Shown: positions 9,935 to 19,038 of the stretch, one piece after another
Layout of the letters: each line of letters opens with the position of its first letter
Position numbering within the stretch: position 1 is the stretch's first letter
Source: Vibrio chagasii
GTDB taxonomy: Bacteria > Pseudomonadota > Gammaproteobacteria > Enterobacterales > Vibrionaceae
Length of the DNA: 64,000 bases
Direction of reading: 5' to 3'
Assembly: GCF_002954585.1 (NCBI RefSeq)
Contig: NZ_MSCI01000001.1
Location: forward strand, 1,116,001 to 1,180,000
Made by a program: the position numbers and the translations under genes
Notes under the pieces: generated by a model
What the model was told of the DNA's origin: nothing
The model's database searches: none
What the model saw: the letters and a program-made list of their open reading frames with translations, nothing else

Positions 9935-10828
9935 ATGCATTATCTTTTACCTTTTTTCACAGTCTGTATCTGGGGTGCCAATGCGATAGTCAACAAGCTC
10001 GCTGCAAGCACCATCGAACCAAGCGCGATGAGTTTTTACCGTTGGTTTATTGCGATGTTAATTCTGACTCCTTTTTGCATTCGCTCGGTTGTCAAACAAT
10101 GGCCAACCATTAAGCCTAACTTATCAAAGCTGGCTTTCCTTGGCTTTCTAGGTATGGTGTTGAACCAATCTTTAGGTTACTACGCAGGCTTAACCACTTC
10201 CGCTTCGAACATGGCTTTGATTACATCATTAGTGCCATTGATCAGCGTATTCCTTAGCGTTCCACTGCTTAACAAGTCAATTTCAAGTTTGAGTATTGTA
10301 GGCGGTGTGTTGTCTCTATCAGGCTTAGCATTAATGCTTGGTAAAGGCGATCCCCTATTCTTCATCCATCAAGAGTTAACGCAAGGCGATGGCTACATGT
10401 TAATCGCAGCTTGTGTGTATGCTTCTTACTGCGTGTTGCTAAAACGTTGGAAAATGCCGATAAGCAATTGGGTAGTCATCTACATGCAAGGGATATTCGC
10501 GGTCGCGATGTTGGCACCACTTTGGCTAACCAGCGATCAGCTAGTGCCTTCACAACAAGCCATTCCTTTGATTGCTTACGCAGCGGTAGCGGCTTCTATT
10601 TTAGCACCTTGGATGTGGGTCAAAGCGATTGACACGATTGGCGCTGATTCAAGTGCGATGTTCATGAACTTAATGCCTGTCGTCGCGATTGTATTGGCAT
10701 CAACATGGTTAGGCGAAGAGATTAACCAGTTCCATATCATTGGCGGTATCATGGTCGTTTCTGGTGTTATCCTTGCTCAAGTAAAAAGAAAACCAAGACT
10801 GGAAGCGCCACTACCTCAACAAAGTTAA
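9935..10828 (+). CDS. EamA/DMT-family inner-membrane exporter
   Basis: Drug/metabolite-transporter superfamily protein with ten predicted hydrophobic helices in two EamA repeats (about 1-135 and 150-285). Repeat-start features include WGANAIVNK in helix 1 and SFYRWFIA in helix 2; the second half ends with MPVVAIVLASTWLGEEINQFHIIGG, the conserved EamA block. ATG 9935 is chosen over upstream in-frame starts because it opens directly into helix 1 and has GGAA upstream; this gives 297 residues. Likely exports amino acids or related metabolites, regulated by the divergent AraC protein. A strong terminator follows. Confidence 0.87.
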   Translation: MHYLLPFFTVCIWGANAIVNKLAASTIEPSAMSFYRWFIAMLILTPFCIRSVVKQWPTIKPNLSKLAFLGFLGMVLNQSLGYYAGLTTSASNMALITSLVPLISVFLSVPLLNKSISSLSIVGGVLSLSGLALMLGKGDPLFFIHQELTQGDGYMLIAACVYASYCVLLKRWKMPISNWVVIYMQGIFAVAMLAPLWLTSDQLVPSQQAIPLIAYAAVAASILAPWMWVKAIDTIGADSSAMFMNLMPVVAIVLASTWLGEEINQFHIIGGIMVVSGVILAQVKRKPRLEAPLPQQS

Positions 10829-10879
10829 GTAAAGTTCCCATACTTTAAGCTTCCTACACACGAACAAGTTCCACTTAAC

Positions 10880-10915
10880 AATGCCTGCGTTACTCCGCAG
10901 GCATTTTCGTTTTGT
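10880..10915 (+). terminator. Rho-independent terminator after the EamA exporter
   Basis: Perfect ten-base stem AATGCCTGCG / CGCAGGCATT with a six-base loop, followed by TTTCGTTTTG. Confidence 0.85.
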
Positions 10916-11020
10916 TCACACCGCTTTCAAATTCCGTTAATGCACACTTGCTGTATTGCAACCTGTGTCCGAGTCATTTTTAATGCATTGAGTACTGTTT
11001 AAGTTGTAAAAGGAAGTACA

Positions 11021-12670
11021 ATGATTCAACCAAAGCTACCTTTGCTTATCTCATCGCTTATCGCTCTCTCTTCGACTTCAGCTATTGCTGCTTCTGTACC
11101 CTCTGGCACTTCACTCGCCAAAGACAGCATTTTGTTCGTGGGAATGGTGCAGAGCCAAATACGCTAGACCCTAGCTTCGTCAACTCAGGCATGCCAGGAG
11201 ATATTATCGTCAACGATATGTTTGAAGGCTTTGTTATCGAGAACAGCGATGGACAAATAATTCCGGGACAAGCTGACAGTTGGAGGTTCAGCGACGGGGG
11301 AAAGACGGTCACATTCGTTTTAAAAGATGGTCTGAAGTGGTCAAATGGTGATCCTGTTACCGCAGCAGACTTTGTGTTTGGTTGGCAACGTGCCGTGTCT
11401 CCTAAAACGGGCAATAACACCGGTTTTGTTTTCTCGACGGCAAATATCGTCAACGCCAGTGAAATTCTATCTGGAGACAAAGTTCCCTCAGAGTTGGGGA
11501 TTAAAGCACTGGACGAGCGCACGGTAGAGATCTCTTTATCGAAACCTACTCCCTACTTCAATGAGTTTAATGAGTTTAATGAGTTTAATGAGTTTAATGA
11601 GTATTAAAACCTTCTTCCCTCTGCCAACTAAATTAGTAGAAGAGAAAGGAGATCAATGGACTCGTGCGGAAAACATCACGACCAATGGTGCTTACACTCT
11701 CAGTAAATGGGTTCCCAATGAATACGTCGAAGTGACGAGAAACCCAAACTATTGGGGTAACGATTCAACGGTTATTAATAAGGTAACCTACCTAGGGTTA
11801 TCATCTCAAAACGCTGAGCTTATTCGTTATCAGTCTGGTGAGATTGATATGACCAATCGCGTGCAGCTTGAGTACTACCAAAAACTTGTCAAAGAGAGCC
11901 CTGAGCAAATTAAAGCGCAAGCTTTGCTAGATTCTTACGTCTACTCGTTCAATACGCGTCAGGCGCCATTTGATGATGTCAGAGTACGTCAAGCACTAAG
12001 CATGGCCGTCGACCGTCAAATACTAGTAGATAAGGTAACAGGGCAAGGTGAACCCGAAGCCTACAGCGTGACACCGAATAATATTCCTAACTACACGGCG
12101 CCGAAATCAGTATTTGAAGCATTAAATAGTGTCGAACGCCAAGCCAAAGCGAAACAGCTACTTGAAGACGCTGGATACAACAAAGCAAACCCTCTGAAAT
12201 TCACACTCACCTATAACACCAGCGAGAACCACAAAAAAATTGCCATCGCAATTGCCTCTATGTGGAAGCCTCTAGGGGTACACGTTGAATTACAAAACAT
12301 GGAATGGAAAGCATACGTTGCAGCAAAAGGAACCGGAGACTATCAACTTGCTCGTTCATGGGCATTTGGCGATTACCCAGAACCTTCTGCTCTTCTAGAA
12401 GCATTCACTTGCGATCACACAGCAAACGAAAGTGGTTTCTGTAATCCAGAATACGATGAGCTTTTACAGCAAGCAAGCAAGACGGAAGATCAGGCTAATC
12501 GCTTTGCTTTATACCAGCATGCTGAGTCGATATTAAACGAATCCGCAGCAGTTATGCCTCTATATCACTACAATCACACTCGATTAGTGCGAAATACCCT
12601 CAAAGGCTTCCCAAACAACAATCCGAAAGGAAATATCTACGCTAAGGATCTATACTTCATACAACAGTAA
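11021..12670 (+). pseudogene. oppA-like peptide-binding protein gene, two frameshifts
   Basis: Nearly full-length (about 549 codons) OppA-type periplasmic oligopeptide-binding protein (SBP family 5). AAAAGGAAG precedes ATG 11021, and a signal peptide ends AIAA. A one-base loss near 11130 shifts the frame, after which RGNGAEPNTLDP and SGMPGDIIVNDMFEG are read; the frame then ends at TAA near 11605, inside a 9-base repeat tract, and the last two thirds (TFFPLPTKLVEEKGDQW to KDLYFIQQ) are read in the original frame. Most intact OppA blocks remain, so inactivation is recent. No oppBCDF is present here; it would have been an orphan binding protein. A sequencing error at the first T-rich shift cannot be excluded. 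Confidence 0.82.
11560..11604 (+). repeat. Tandem 9-base repeat within the oppA-like gene
   Basis: Four perfect copies of AATGAGTTT (11560-11595) and a fifth with one change (AATGAGTAT). Each unit is three codons (Asn-Glu-Phe), so copy-number change alone keeps the frame; the frame break lies at the right edge of the tract. Confidence 0.95.
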
Positions 12671-12804
12671 AAGTGAGCTCAACAATAAAGACTTTTAACT
12701 ACCACTTTGGTGGTAATGAAGATAGAATCACTTTAACGAACCAGATAAAACAACGGTTAGTTGGCTAACATTATAAAGGTACCGCGATGAGTACCTAGCG
12801 GCTT

Positions 12805-12837
12805 AAAAACACCTAGCACTGCGCTAGGTGTTTTTTT
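12805..12837 (+). terminator. Rho-independent terminator
   Basis: AACACCTAGC / GCTAGGTGTT stem with a five-base loop followed by seven T. It closes the oppA-like pseudogene transcript. The rest of the 12671-13030 gap shows nothing else. Confidence 0.85.
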
Positions 12838-13030
12838 CAGTATCGAACTCCATGAGCCTATTCCACTACCTCATAAGCCCAACAAACAACAACCTTCACC
12901 TGCTTGTCATCCGTTTGAAAAAATACTCGTAACCTTGAGATTATCCGCTTTAAATTATGTCGTCTTAAGTATATTGTTATTAGCAAGTAACACGCATGTT
13001 ATGCAATAAAATAATAATGAAGGAAGACAC

Positions 13031-13534
13031 ATGAGCAGTAACAATAGCCGACAAGATGGTAAACGAGACGTTACTCTGCGTTTTTTAGCTGAACCCGGGG
13101 ATGTGAACTTTGGTGGTAAAGTTCATGGTGGCGCAGCAATGAAATGGATCGATTTAGCGGCCTATGCTTGCTCTGCAGGATGGAGTGGTAAATATTGCAT
13201 TACAGCCTACGCTGGTGGTATTCGATTTGTTGCCCCAATCCATGTAGGTAACTTGGTAGAAGTAAGTGCAAAAGTCATCTATACCGGTTCCTCTTCTATG
13301 CATATTGCTATCGATGTACAAGCCAGCGATCCTAAAGAATTGAATAACCGACTAACCACTCACTGTATCGTTATTATGGTTGCAGTGGATGAAAATGGTA
13401 ACCCGACTAAAGTTCCAGAATGGATTCCAGAAACACCAGAAGACATCGAACTAAGAGATTCAGCTATTCGCCTCATGAACATGCGAAAGCAGATCGGTGA
13501 AGAGATGGAAGCGCACGTGAAGTACCTGAAATAA
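13031..13534 (+). CDS. Acyl-CoA thioesterase, hotdog fold (YciA/ACOT type)
   Basis: 167 residues. Single hotdog domain at about 10-125 with the YciA/ACOT pattern: PGDVNFGGKVHGGAAMKWIDLAAY, where other members have N..GTIFGG.(L/V)..W.D, then FVAPIHVGNLVEV and TSHCI-like TTHCIVIMVAVDENG. The enzymes hydrolyse acyl-CoA to free acid and CoA in the cytosol; substrate length cannot be predicted. The expected catalytic Asp is in WIDL. GAAGGAAG lies upstream of the ATG. The C-terminal 40 residues form a charged helix. It stands alone, with no operon partner. Confidence 0.85.
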   Translation: MSSNNSRQDGKRDVTLRFLAEPGDVNFGGKVHGGAAMKWIDLAAYACSAGWSGKYCITAYAGGIRFVAPIHVGNLVEVSAKVIYTGSSSMHIAIDVQASDPKELNNRLTTHCIVIMVAVDENGNPTKVPEWIPETPEDIELRDSAIRLMNMRKQIGEEMEAHVKYLK

Positions 13535-13782
13535 GGTTAACCATTAGCCCTACATTATCATTTAACAGCTATTTTCAGCCCAAATAGTTTCAGTGCCAGG
13601 CACTCGCTTGGCATTCGTTTATCTAACTCTACCTTCCTATCTAATAAGCCCCAAAAGCACTCTGTTACGCCCATAGAACGTGATTCTCAGCCAACACTTA
13701 GAATGAATTGCCCTAAGCTCAATGATTTATTTTGACTGTAATAAAGTCGTCATTTTGCTCTGGTTAAATACCGCCAATCATA

Positions 13783-14058
13783 ATGGATGTATTAAATTTC
13801 CCGGAGCCACACTTGAGCGTCACACGCCCCACTCTTAGCGAAGCTACACTGAACAATTTGAAGGCTGTTGAGTACCAATGGGTTAGAACTTTGTACGTCG
13901 AAGGCTACGACAGTAATGAGATCAACCACTACATCCAAACCTGTTTCGGCGGTGACTCGACGTTTGCGGATCTGTTTCGTCGCGTGGCCTTGGATCAAGA
14001 AAGTATCTATGTATTACTGCAACACCTTGGATGCGCTCCTTCGAGTAAAGAGTTCTGA
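13783..14058 (+). CDS. Small protein of unknown function
   Basis: 91 residues, acidic, no signal peptide or membrane helix. Predicted largely helical after residue 18 (TLSEATLNNLKAVEYQWVRTLYVEGYDSNEINHYI), with single cysteines in TCFGGD and GCAPSS. Not recognised. The ribosome-binding site is weak (nothing better than AATCATA before ATG), but the amino-acid composition looks natural and no better frame exists. A hairpin follows about 85 bases downstream. Confidence 0.6.
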   Translation: MDVLNFPEPHLSVTRPTLSEATLNNLKAVEYQWVRTLYVEGYDSNEINHYIQTCFGGDSTFADLFRRVALDQESIYVLLQHLGCAPSSKEF

Positions 14059-14142
14059 CTCAATACTCAACCAAACACTTCACAAAGCTAATATCCAAAT
14101 CACCTTATATAAGCATATGAAATAACGAGCAAAAGCTCTAAA

Positions 14143-14170
14143 AGACACAGTTGTGTCTATGTCCTTTTTT
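14143..14170 (+). terminator. Weak terminator-like hairpin
   Basis: AGACACA / TGTGTCT inverted repeat, then ATGTCC and six T. The tight loop and the distance from the hairpin to the T run make it uncertain. Confidence 0.4.
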
Positions 14171-14445
14171 ATGCAATATCTATAGTTGTTGCATACAAAT
14201 CATTGAAGTATCACGCAATGGAATATTAGCAATATATCAATAGACCAATCGCCCCTTATACTGAATGTCTGATTTGTGAGACTAGTTCATTTCCTCAAGT
14301 AACCGAGATGATGCAGTCAGTGTTTAGGAGAGAAGTGACTCGAAACTTTGAATACTTAAGCCGTTGTAAACATAACAACCGCGCTGGGTAGACAGTTAAC
14401 GAGTAAAGCTGACACAAAGGTGAGATAAAAACAGCAGGCATAAAA

Positions 14446-14470
14446 AAACCCAAGTAAATACCTGGGTTAG
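14446..14470 (-). terminator. Terminator of the malEFG operon
   Basis: Read leftward: AACCCA, a nine-base loop, TTGGGTT, then a run of T (the A run at 14443-14449 on the plus strand). It lies about 170 bases beyond the malG stop codon. Confidence 0.75.
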
Positions 14471-14483
14471 AGTTACAAAAACC

Positions 14484-14552
14484 ACTAATCATTAATAGCG
14501 TAAGGAACCTGATTAGTAGCCAGCTATGCGTAACCTGAGGGTTATTTTTATT
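14484..14552 (+). ncRNA. Candidate small RNA or structured 3' region
   Basis: Plus-strand segment with an eight-base stem ACTAATCA (14484-14491) / TGATTAGT (14510-14517), then a second hairpin TAACC-TGAG-GGTTA (14531-14544) followed directly by TTTTTATTA, a terminator-like end. No ORF. It could be a small rightward RNA antisense to the malG 3' UTR, or simply structure in that UTR. No promoter was firmly identified. Confidence 0.35.
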
Positions 14553-14598
14553 ACTGATCGGCGGCCAAACCAAATGATGTAATAAAAATGCCAATATA

Positions 14599-14627
14599 GA
14601 GCGACCTAATGGTCGCTCTTTTTCTTT
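14599..14627 (+). terminator. Hairpin next to malG
   Basis: AGAGCGACC-TAAT-GGTCGCTCT followed by TTTTC on the plus strand, fifteen bases past the malG stop. The T run faces rightward, so it would stop transcripts heading into malG from the left; on the malG strand it is a plain hairpin. Confidence 0.65.
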
Positions 14628-14642
14628 CTTATAGGATACAGC

Positions 14643-15533
14643 TTATCCTTTTACACCACCTGCCGTCAAACCGCCAACTAACCAGCGTTGAGCAAGTAAG
14701 AACACGATAGTGATAGGAAGCGCTGAAAGTACAGCCGCTGCCGCAAAGTCACCCCATAAGTAGTTCTGAGGGTATAGGTATTGCTGCATACCTACGGCTA
14801 GCGTGTAAGAGTTCACATCAGTAAGTAGGATAGACGCTACTGGAACCTCACCCACTGTTGCAATGAACGACAGGATAAACACAACCGCTAGAATTGGCAC
14901 AGACAACGGCAGTAGAACCAGTCTGAATGCTTGCCATGGCGTTGCACCGTCCAGTGCTGCAGCCTCTTCCAAAGAGTTATCAATCGTCTCAAAGTAGCCT
15001 TTAATCGTCCAAACGTGCAGTGCGATACCGCCTAAGTAAGAGAAGATCAAACCACCGTGCGTATTTAAGCCTAAGAACGGAACGTATTGTCCAAGTTTGT
15101 CGAATAGCGCGTAAATCGCTACAAGAGCCAATACCGGAGGGAACATTTGGAAAATCATCATCGCTTTCAGGATTGTATTTTTACCTTTAAAGCGCATACG
15201 AGCAAACGCGTAAGCTGATGTCGTAGACAGTGCCACAATCAGAATAGATGTAATACCCGCCACTTTCACTGAATTCCACAACCAAGTCAGTACTGGGAAT
15301 GGTGGTGTTGTTACCGAACCATCCGCGTTTGTTACTGAGATGCCTAGTGCAAGTTTCCAGTGCTCCAGCGATGGATTGTCTGGAATCAAGCTACCCGTTG
15401 CGAAGTTACCTTCACGGAACGAGATCGCGATGATCATCAGTAGTGGGAAGATAATCATTGCCAGGAAGCACCACAACAGTGCATGTGTTGCCCACACTCG
15501 GTATTTAAGGCCTTTACCTTGTACCATAGCCAT
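14643..15533 (-). CDS. malG: Maltose/maltodextrin ABC permease MalG
   Basis: 296 residues, the E. coli MalG length. Six hydrophobic helices. The EAA loop that contacts MalK is at about 190-210 ([22 protein letters not shown]). Forms the inner-membrane channel with MalF and receives sugar from MalE. The start follows AAGGAGCAC and lies 11 bases after the malF stop, so the two are translated together. Last gene of malEFG; terminators follow. Confidence 0.95.
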   Translation of the reverse strand: MAMVQGKGLKYRVWATHALLWCFLAMIIFPLLMIIAISFREGNFATGSLIPDNPSLEHWKLALGISVTNADGSVTTPPFPVLTWLWNSVKVAGITSILIVALSTTSAYAFARMRFKGKNTILKAMMIFQMFPPVLALVAIYALFDKLGQYVPFLGLNTHGGLIFSYLGGIALHVWTIKGYFETIDNSLEEAAALDGATPWQAFRLVLLPLSVPILAVVFILSFIATVGEVPVASILLTDVNSYTLAVGMQQYLYPQNYLWGDFAAAAVLSALPITIVFLLAQRWLVGGLTAGGVKG

Positions 15534-15544
15534 TGTCGTGCTCC

Positions 15545-17116
15545 TTAATCTTGAGACAGTTTAGTGAAACGAAGGTTTAGTAACGCTAGTGCACCAACCA
15601 ATAGGAAGATAAGCGTCGCGATAGCACTTGCTAGACCGAAGTCTTGACCGCCGCCGCCTTCGAATGCGATTCGGTAGGTGTAGCTTACAAGCAAGTCTGT
15701 GTAACCCGCTGGCTCAGAAGTACCAATCATGTTCGGGCCACCGTTCGTTAATAGTTGAATCATTACGAAGTTGTTGAAGTTAAAGGCGAACGCTGCAATC
15801 AATAGCGGTGTTAGCGGCTTAATCATCAATGGGAAAGTGATTCGCTTGAAGTTATCAAGGAAGTTCGCACCATCGATTGCTGACGCTTCGTATAGGTCAT
15901 CAGGAATCGCTTTAAGCAGACCCATACATAGAATCATCATGTAAGGGAAACCTAGCCATGTGTTTACAATCAACACCATGGTTTTCGCAAGAATCGGGTC
16001 AGAGAACCAGTTCGGGCTTAGGCCGAAGATATTCTCAAGCACCATGTTGATCTCACCAAAGCTCTGGTTGAATAGACCTTTAAAGATAAGAATCGAGATG
16101 AACGCTGGTACCGCATAAGGCAGAATAAGTAGAACTCGGTAAATAGAACGACCTTTCAGCTCTTCCCACTGTACGATGTTTGCAAGTACAAGACCGATAA
16201 TCAGAGTGAACGCCACAGTACATACAGAGAAAATAACCGTCCAGATGAAGATGCTGATGAAAGGTTCTTTAATACCGTCATCTTTCCATACACGTTCAAA
16301 GTTGTGCGTACCGATGCCAACGACAAAGCCAGGAGAAATAGTGTTACCAGTAAACTCACCGTTTGCATCAACAGGTTGGTAGAAACCGACTTCCATATTT
16401 GGCTTTAATACATCACCAGTTTCATTGTTAACCAGTGTTTCGCCATCTTCTTGTAGCGTGTAAAGCGGAGCAACAGAGGCAAACTTACGCAAACCGCTCA
16501 TGCGGATGTCATCGCCGTTTGGCAGATGGAAATCTACGCCACTGATCGCTGCTCGGTTTTGAATAATCGCTTTGATCTTCTCTTTTTCACCTTGAGTCGA
16601 CTCGATAGCCGATAGGTCCATATCTGTCGCTGTCATGCCTCCTAACGAAAATACTTCAGTCGCTAACAGTTGATCGCCATCTTTAACCACGATTTGATGG
16701 CCGTTATCTGTTTTGTACAAAGTGAATGGGTAGCTTTCGCCGCTTTGGAAAGAGCGGTCTAAAAGAACGGTTTGAGTACGTTCTAGAGAAAGTTGGTTTT
16801 TTGAGCTGTAGTTAGTAAACGCAAGCCCAACGGTGTATGCCAATGGGAAAAGAATGAACAAGATCATTCCGGCAATACCCGGGTAAATATAACGGTGGGC
16901 GTAAGTTTTCTTACTACCAAAAATGTAAAGAGCTAAAGCCGTTAAGATCACTGTAAGCAGCGCAAAAGCGAGCTCACCGCGAGAATACATTAGAATTGTA
17001 GCGTAGCCATTAATTAAGCCAACGCTACCAAGCAACCCCCATTTGATGAAGACGCTTTTACTGCCTGGAAGGCTTGATGGTGCTGGGATAGCATCTGTAC
17101 CTTGAACTGACTGCAT
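15545..17116 (-). CDS. malF: Maltose/maltodextrin ABC permease MalF
   Basis: 523 residues (E. coli 514). N-terminal helices at about 25-95, then the large periplasmic P2 insertion characteristic of MalF (about 110-270), then the transmembrane core with the EAA loop [23 protein letters not shown]. The partner MalG is immediately downstream and the binding protein MalE upstream. An intercistronic hairpin separates it from malE. The import substrate is assigned by family and neighbours. Confidence 0.95.
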   Translation of the reverse strand: MQSVQGTDAIPAPSSLPGSKSVFIKWGLLGSVGLINGYATILMYSRGELAFALLTVILTALALYIFGSKKTYAHRYIYPGIAGMILFILFPLAYTVGLAFTNYSSKNQLSLERTQTVLLDRSFQSGESYPFTLYKTDNGHQIVVKDGDQLLATEVFSLGGMTATDMDLSAIESTQGEKEKIKAIIQNRAAISGVDFHLPNGDDIRMSGLRKFASVAPLYTLQEDGETLVNNETGDVLKPNMEVGFYQPVDANGEFTGNTISPGFVVGIGTHNFERVWKDDGIKEPFISIFIWTVIFSVCTVAFTLIIGLVLANIVQWEELKGRSIYRVLLILPYAVPAFISILIFKGLFNQSFGEINMVLENIFGLSPNWFSDPILAKTMVLIVNTWLGFPYMMILCMGLLKAIPDDLYEASAIDGANFLDNFKRITFPLMIKPLTPLLIAAFAFNFNNFVMIQLLTNGGPNMIGTSEPAGYTDLLVSYTYRIAFEGGGGQDFGLASAIATLIFLLVGALALLNLRFTKLSQD

Positions 17117-17156
17117 AGAGGAACCTGCTAGCGATATAGATAAAAAATAGAAAAGT

Positions 17157-17178
17157 AAGGAGAGGTTACCCTCTCCTT
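17157..17178 (-). promoter_or_regulatory. Intercistronic hairpin between malE and malF
   Basis: On the transcribed strand, a perfect nine-base stem AAGGAGAGG / CCTCTCCTT is closed by the GNRA tetraloop GTAA. It is followed by ACTTTTCTATTTTTT, so it may act as a partial terminator or as a 3' stabiliser for malE mRNA, making MalE more abundant than MalFG (inference from the E. coli malE-malF arrangement). Confidence 0.7.
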
Positions 17179-17197
17179 AAAAGGTAGTGCTTAGTTA

Positions 17198-18382
17198 TTA
17201 CTTAGTCATGCGATCTTCAGCACCTTTCAGCGCTTGGTCTACTGTTTGACGACCATCAACTACGTTGCCGATCGCTTCTTCCATGCTGTACCAGAACGTT
17301 GTGAACTGAGGGATGTTAGGCATGATTTCGCCGTTCATCGCGTTGTCCATTGTCGCTGCGATACGAGTGTCGCTGTCTAGTTGACGTTGGAAAGAGTTTA
17401 GAGCAACAGCGCCAAGTGGTTTATCGTCGTTCAGGCTCTTCATACCTTCATCAGTTAGTAGATAGTTTTCCATGAACTCAACCGCTAGGTCACGGTTTGG
17501 AGAAGCTGTGCTGATACCACCAGCCCATACGCCAACGAAAGGTTTAGATGCTTTACCGTTGAACTTAGGTAGAGTTGCTACGCCGTAGTCTACGCCAGCT
17601 TTCTCGATGTTTGCCCAGCCCCAAGGACCGTTGATTGTCATTGCAACGTTACCTGCAACGAACTCAGACTCCGCTACTGAGTAGTCCATGTCTGCAGAGA
17701 TAACTTTGTCTTGTACCATTTTCTCGATGAAACCTAGTGACTTCTGAACACCTTCAGTCGCTACGCCTGCATCTTTAATGTCGTAACCTTCAGCAACCTG
17801 TTTGAATGCGTAACCGCCGTCAGCTGCTAGTAGAGGCCATGTGAAGTATGCGCCACCACGTAGAGGCCACATGATCGCTTTCTTACCTTCTTTTTGAAGT
17901 TCAGCGTTAAGTGCTGGGATTTCTTCCCAAGACTTAGGTGGGTTAGGAACAAGTGCTTTGTTGTAGATTAGAGAAACTGACTCAACAGCAACTGGGTAAG
18001 CGATTGTTTTACCCTCGTAAGAAACTGCGTCCCATGCGAAGTCTACGATACCTTCTTTTGTTTCTTTAGAAGGTTTGATATCAACAAGAAGACCCGCTTC
18101 TGCAAAACCACCAAAACGGTCGTGTGCGTAGAAAATCATATCTGGGCCGTCACCAGCCGCTGCAACTTGAGAGAACTTCTCTTCTAGTTTGTCAGGGAAA
18201 GCTACTGTTACTTTAACGCCAGTGTCTTCTTCAAATCGTTTACCTACTTCAGCCATCCCTTCGTAAGCTTTGTCACCACCTATCCAGATTGTTAGTTGTC
18301 CTTCTTCGATAGCAGCGTTTGCACCAAAAGAACCCAATGCAACTAATGTACCTAGAGCTACAGCGCTTAGAGCGTTTTTCAT
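17198..18382 (-). CDS. malE: Periplasmic maltose/maltodextrin-binding protein MalE
   Basis: 394 residues from ATG 18382, chosen because AAGGAT lies just upstream and a typical signal peptide ([19 protein letters not shown], cleavage after GANA) begins there; the open frame continues 12 codons further without support. The mature protein starts [18 protein letters not shown], very like E. coli MalE (EGKLVIWINGDKGYNGL), and keeps [13 protein letters not shown] and [16 protein letters not shown]. Binds maltodextrins in the periplasm and delivers them to MalFGK2. First gene of the leftward operon. Confidence 0.96.
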   Translation of the reverse strand: MKNALSAVALGTLVALGSFGANAAIEEGQLTIWIGGDKAYEGMAEVGKRFEEDTGVKVTVAFPDKLEEKFSQVAAAGDGPDMIFYAHDRFGGFAEAGLLVDIKPSKETKEGIVDFAWDAVSYEGKTIAYPVAVESVSLIYNKALVPNPPKSWEEIPALNAELQKEGKKAIMWPLRGGAYFTWPLLAADGGYAFKQVAEGYDIKDAGVATEGVQKSLGFIEKMVQDKVISADMDYSVAESEFVAGNVAMTINGPWGWANIEKAGVDYGVATLPKFNGKASKPFVGVWAGGISTASPNRDLAVEFMENYLLTDEGMKSLNDDKPLGAVALNSFQRQLDSDTRIAATMDNAMNGEIMPNIPQFTTFWYSMEEAIGNVVDGRQTVDQALKGAEDRMTK

Positions 18383-18579
18383 GTTAATATCCTTTTTATA
18401 CTTATACGTAGGGCACATCAGCCAAGACGAGCCAGTTATCGACAGTTATGATCTGAGAAAACACTCACTAGCTCATCATCCTAGCCACTACGCCCTAGCT
18501 ATTATGGCTTAAATTCGTGATCACCATCCGGTCAGATTAGAGACTAAAATCACAAAAAACGCACTCAGCGTGATCGGCA

Positions 18580-18596
18580 TCACCGTTATCCGGTGA
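18580..18596. promoter_or_regulatory. Operator-like palindrome upstream of malE
   Basis: TCACCG-TTATC-CGGTGA, a perfect six-base inverted repeat with a five-base spacer. A related, shortened element TCACCATCCGGTCA lies at 18521-18534. The bound factor is unknown. Confidence 0.45.
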
Positions 18597-18641
18597 ATTT
18601 ATTTGAACTGGATCGCTAATTATTATTGAGCTCATTTATCT

Positions 18642-18662
18642 ACTCATCCCCTCCTACTCCCC
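18642..18662 (-). promoter_or_regulatory. Two MalT-box-like sites
   Basis: On the minus strand, GGGGAGTAGG (18653-18662) and GGGGATGAGT (18642-18651) each differ by one base from the E. coli MalT box GGGGA(T/G)GAGG and are direct repeats. They face malE, about 260 bases from its start codon. A MalT gene is not in the window. Confidence 0.5.
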
Positions 18663-18764
18663 CTAGTTAATTTTCCATTAGGAGGATGTGCGCTTACGCT
18701 AATTCACCGAGACTACGTTCATCCGAGAGTGGATAGTGAGAACTCTTTCCCAGCGAGTATTATG

Positions 18765-18940
18765 TGTATCGCATGATTCATTAAGCTGGCTTAGCTGCCC
18801 GCTGTTGTCTTTATTAGGCATCAAGCTAAACCTGTGATGGAATCACGGGGGAGGTTTAGCTTGTTGTGGGGGAAATAGGCATCAGTTTGGCAATGACGGT
18901 GGGGCTTGGGTAACGATTCAAGCCCCACCCACTTTTTTTA
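18765..18940 (+). ncRNA. Candidate short RNA between malE and malK
   Basis: Contains a ten-base perfect inverted repeat AAGCTAAACC (18823-18832) / GGTTTAGCTT (18853-18862) enclosing an inner GTGAT-GGA-ATCAC hairpin, and ends in a canonical terminator (18898-18940). No ORF of note. A malK promoter begins only after this terminator, so the terminator must end something other than malK. The 5' end is a guess; a TATTAT near 18760 could be the -10. Confidence 0.45.
18898..18940 (+). terminator. Rho-independent terminator upstream of malK
   Basis: Eleven-base perfect stem GGTGGGGCTTG (18898-18908) / CAAGCCCCACC (18919-18929), ten-base loop, then CAC and seven T. It is about 100 bases before the malK start codon. 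Confidence 0.88.
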
Positions 18941-18968
18941 CTCACTCAGTACTTACCAATTCCTACAG

Positions 18969-18997
18969 TTACTGCTGGCCCACAAATTTCTTATAAT
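18969..18997 (+). promoter_or_regulatory. Probable sigma-70 promoter of malK
   Basis: TTACTG (18969-18974), 17-base spacer, TATAAT (18992-18997), about 40 bases before malK ATG. Confidence 0.65.
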
Positions 18998-19038
18998 GAT
19001 AAGCAGTACAACTTAAAATTTGATCGAGGACGAGCTAG

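Larger units (their letters stand above)
18383..19038. promoter_or_regulatory. malE-malK divergent control region
   Basis: 656 bases between divergent malE and malK. From left to right it holds an operator-like palindrome (18580-18596), two MalT-box-like sequences, a long inverted repeat (18823-18862), a strong rightward terminator (18898-18940) and a malK promoter (18969-18997). It is larger and more structured than a simple divergent promoter requires. Confidence 0.7.

Noticed and set aside
11082..11522. 146-codon open frame antisense to the oppA-like gene
   Set aside because: Pure shadow of the sense coding pattern, with no ribosome-binding site and no recognisable protein features.
11560..11604. 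Phase-variation switch in the oppA-like gene
   Set aside because: The repeat unit is a multiple of three, so gain or loss of units cannot change the frame.
18831..18847. CRP site TGTGA...TCACG upstream of malK
   Set aside because: The spacer is five bases instead of six, and the sequence forms the inner part of a larger inverted repeat, so RNA structure explains it better.
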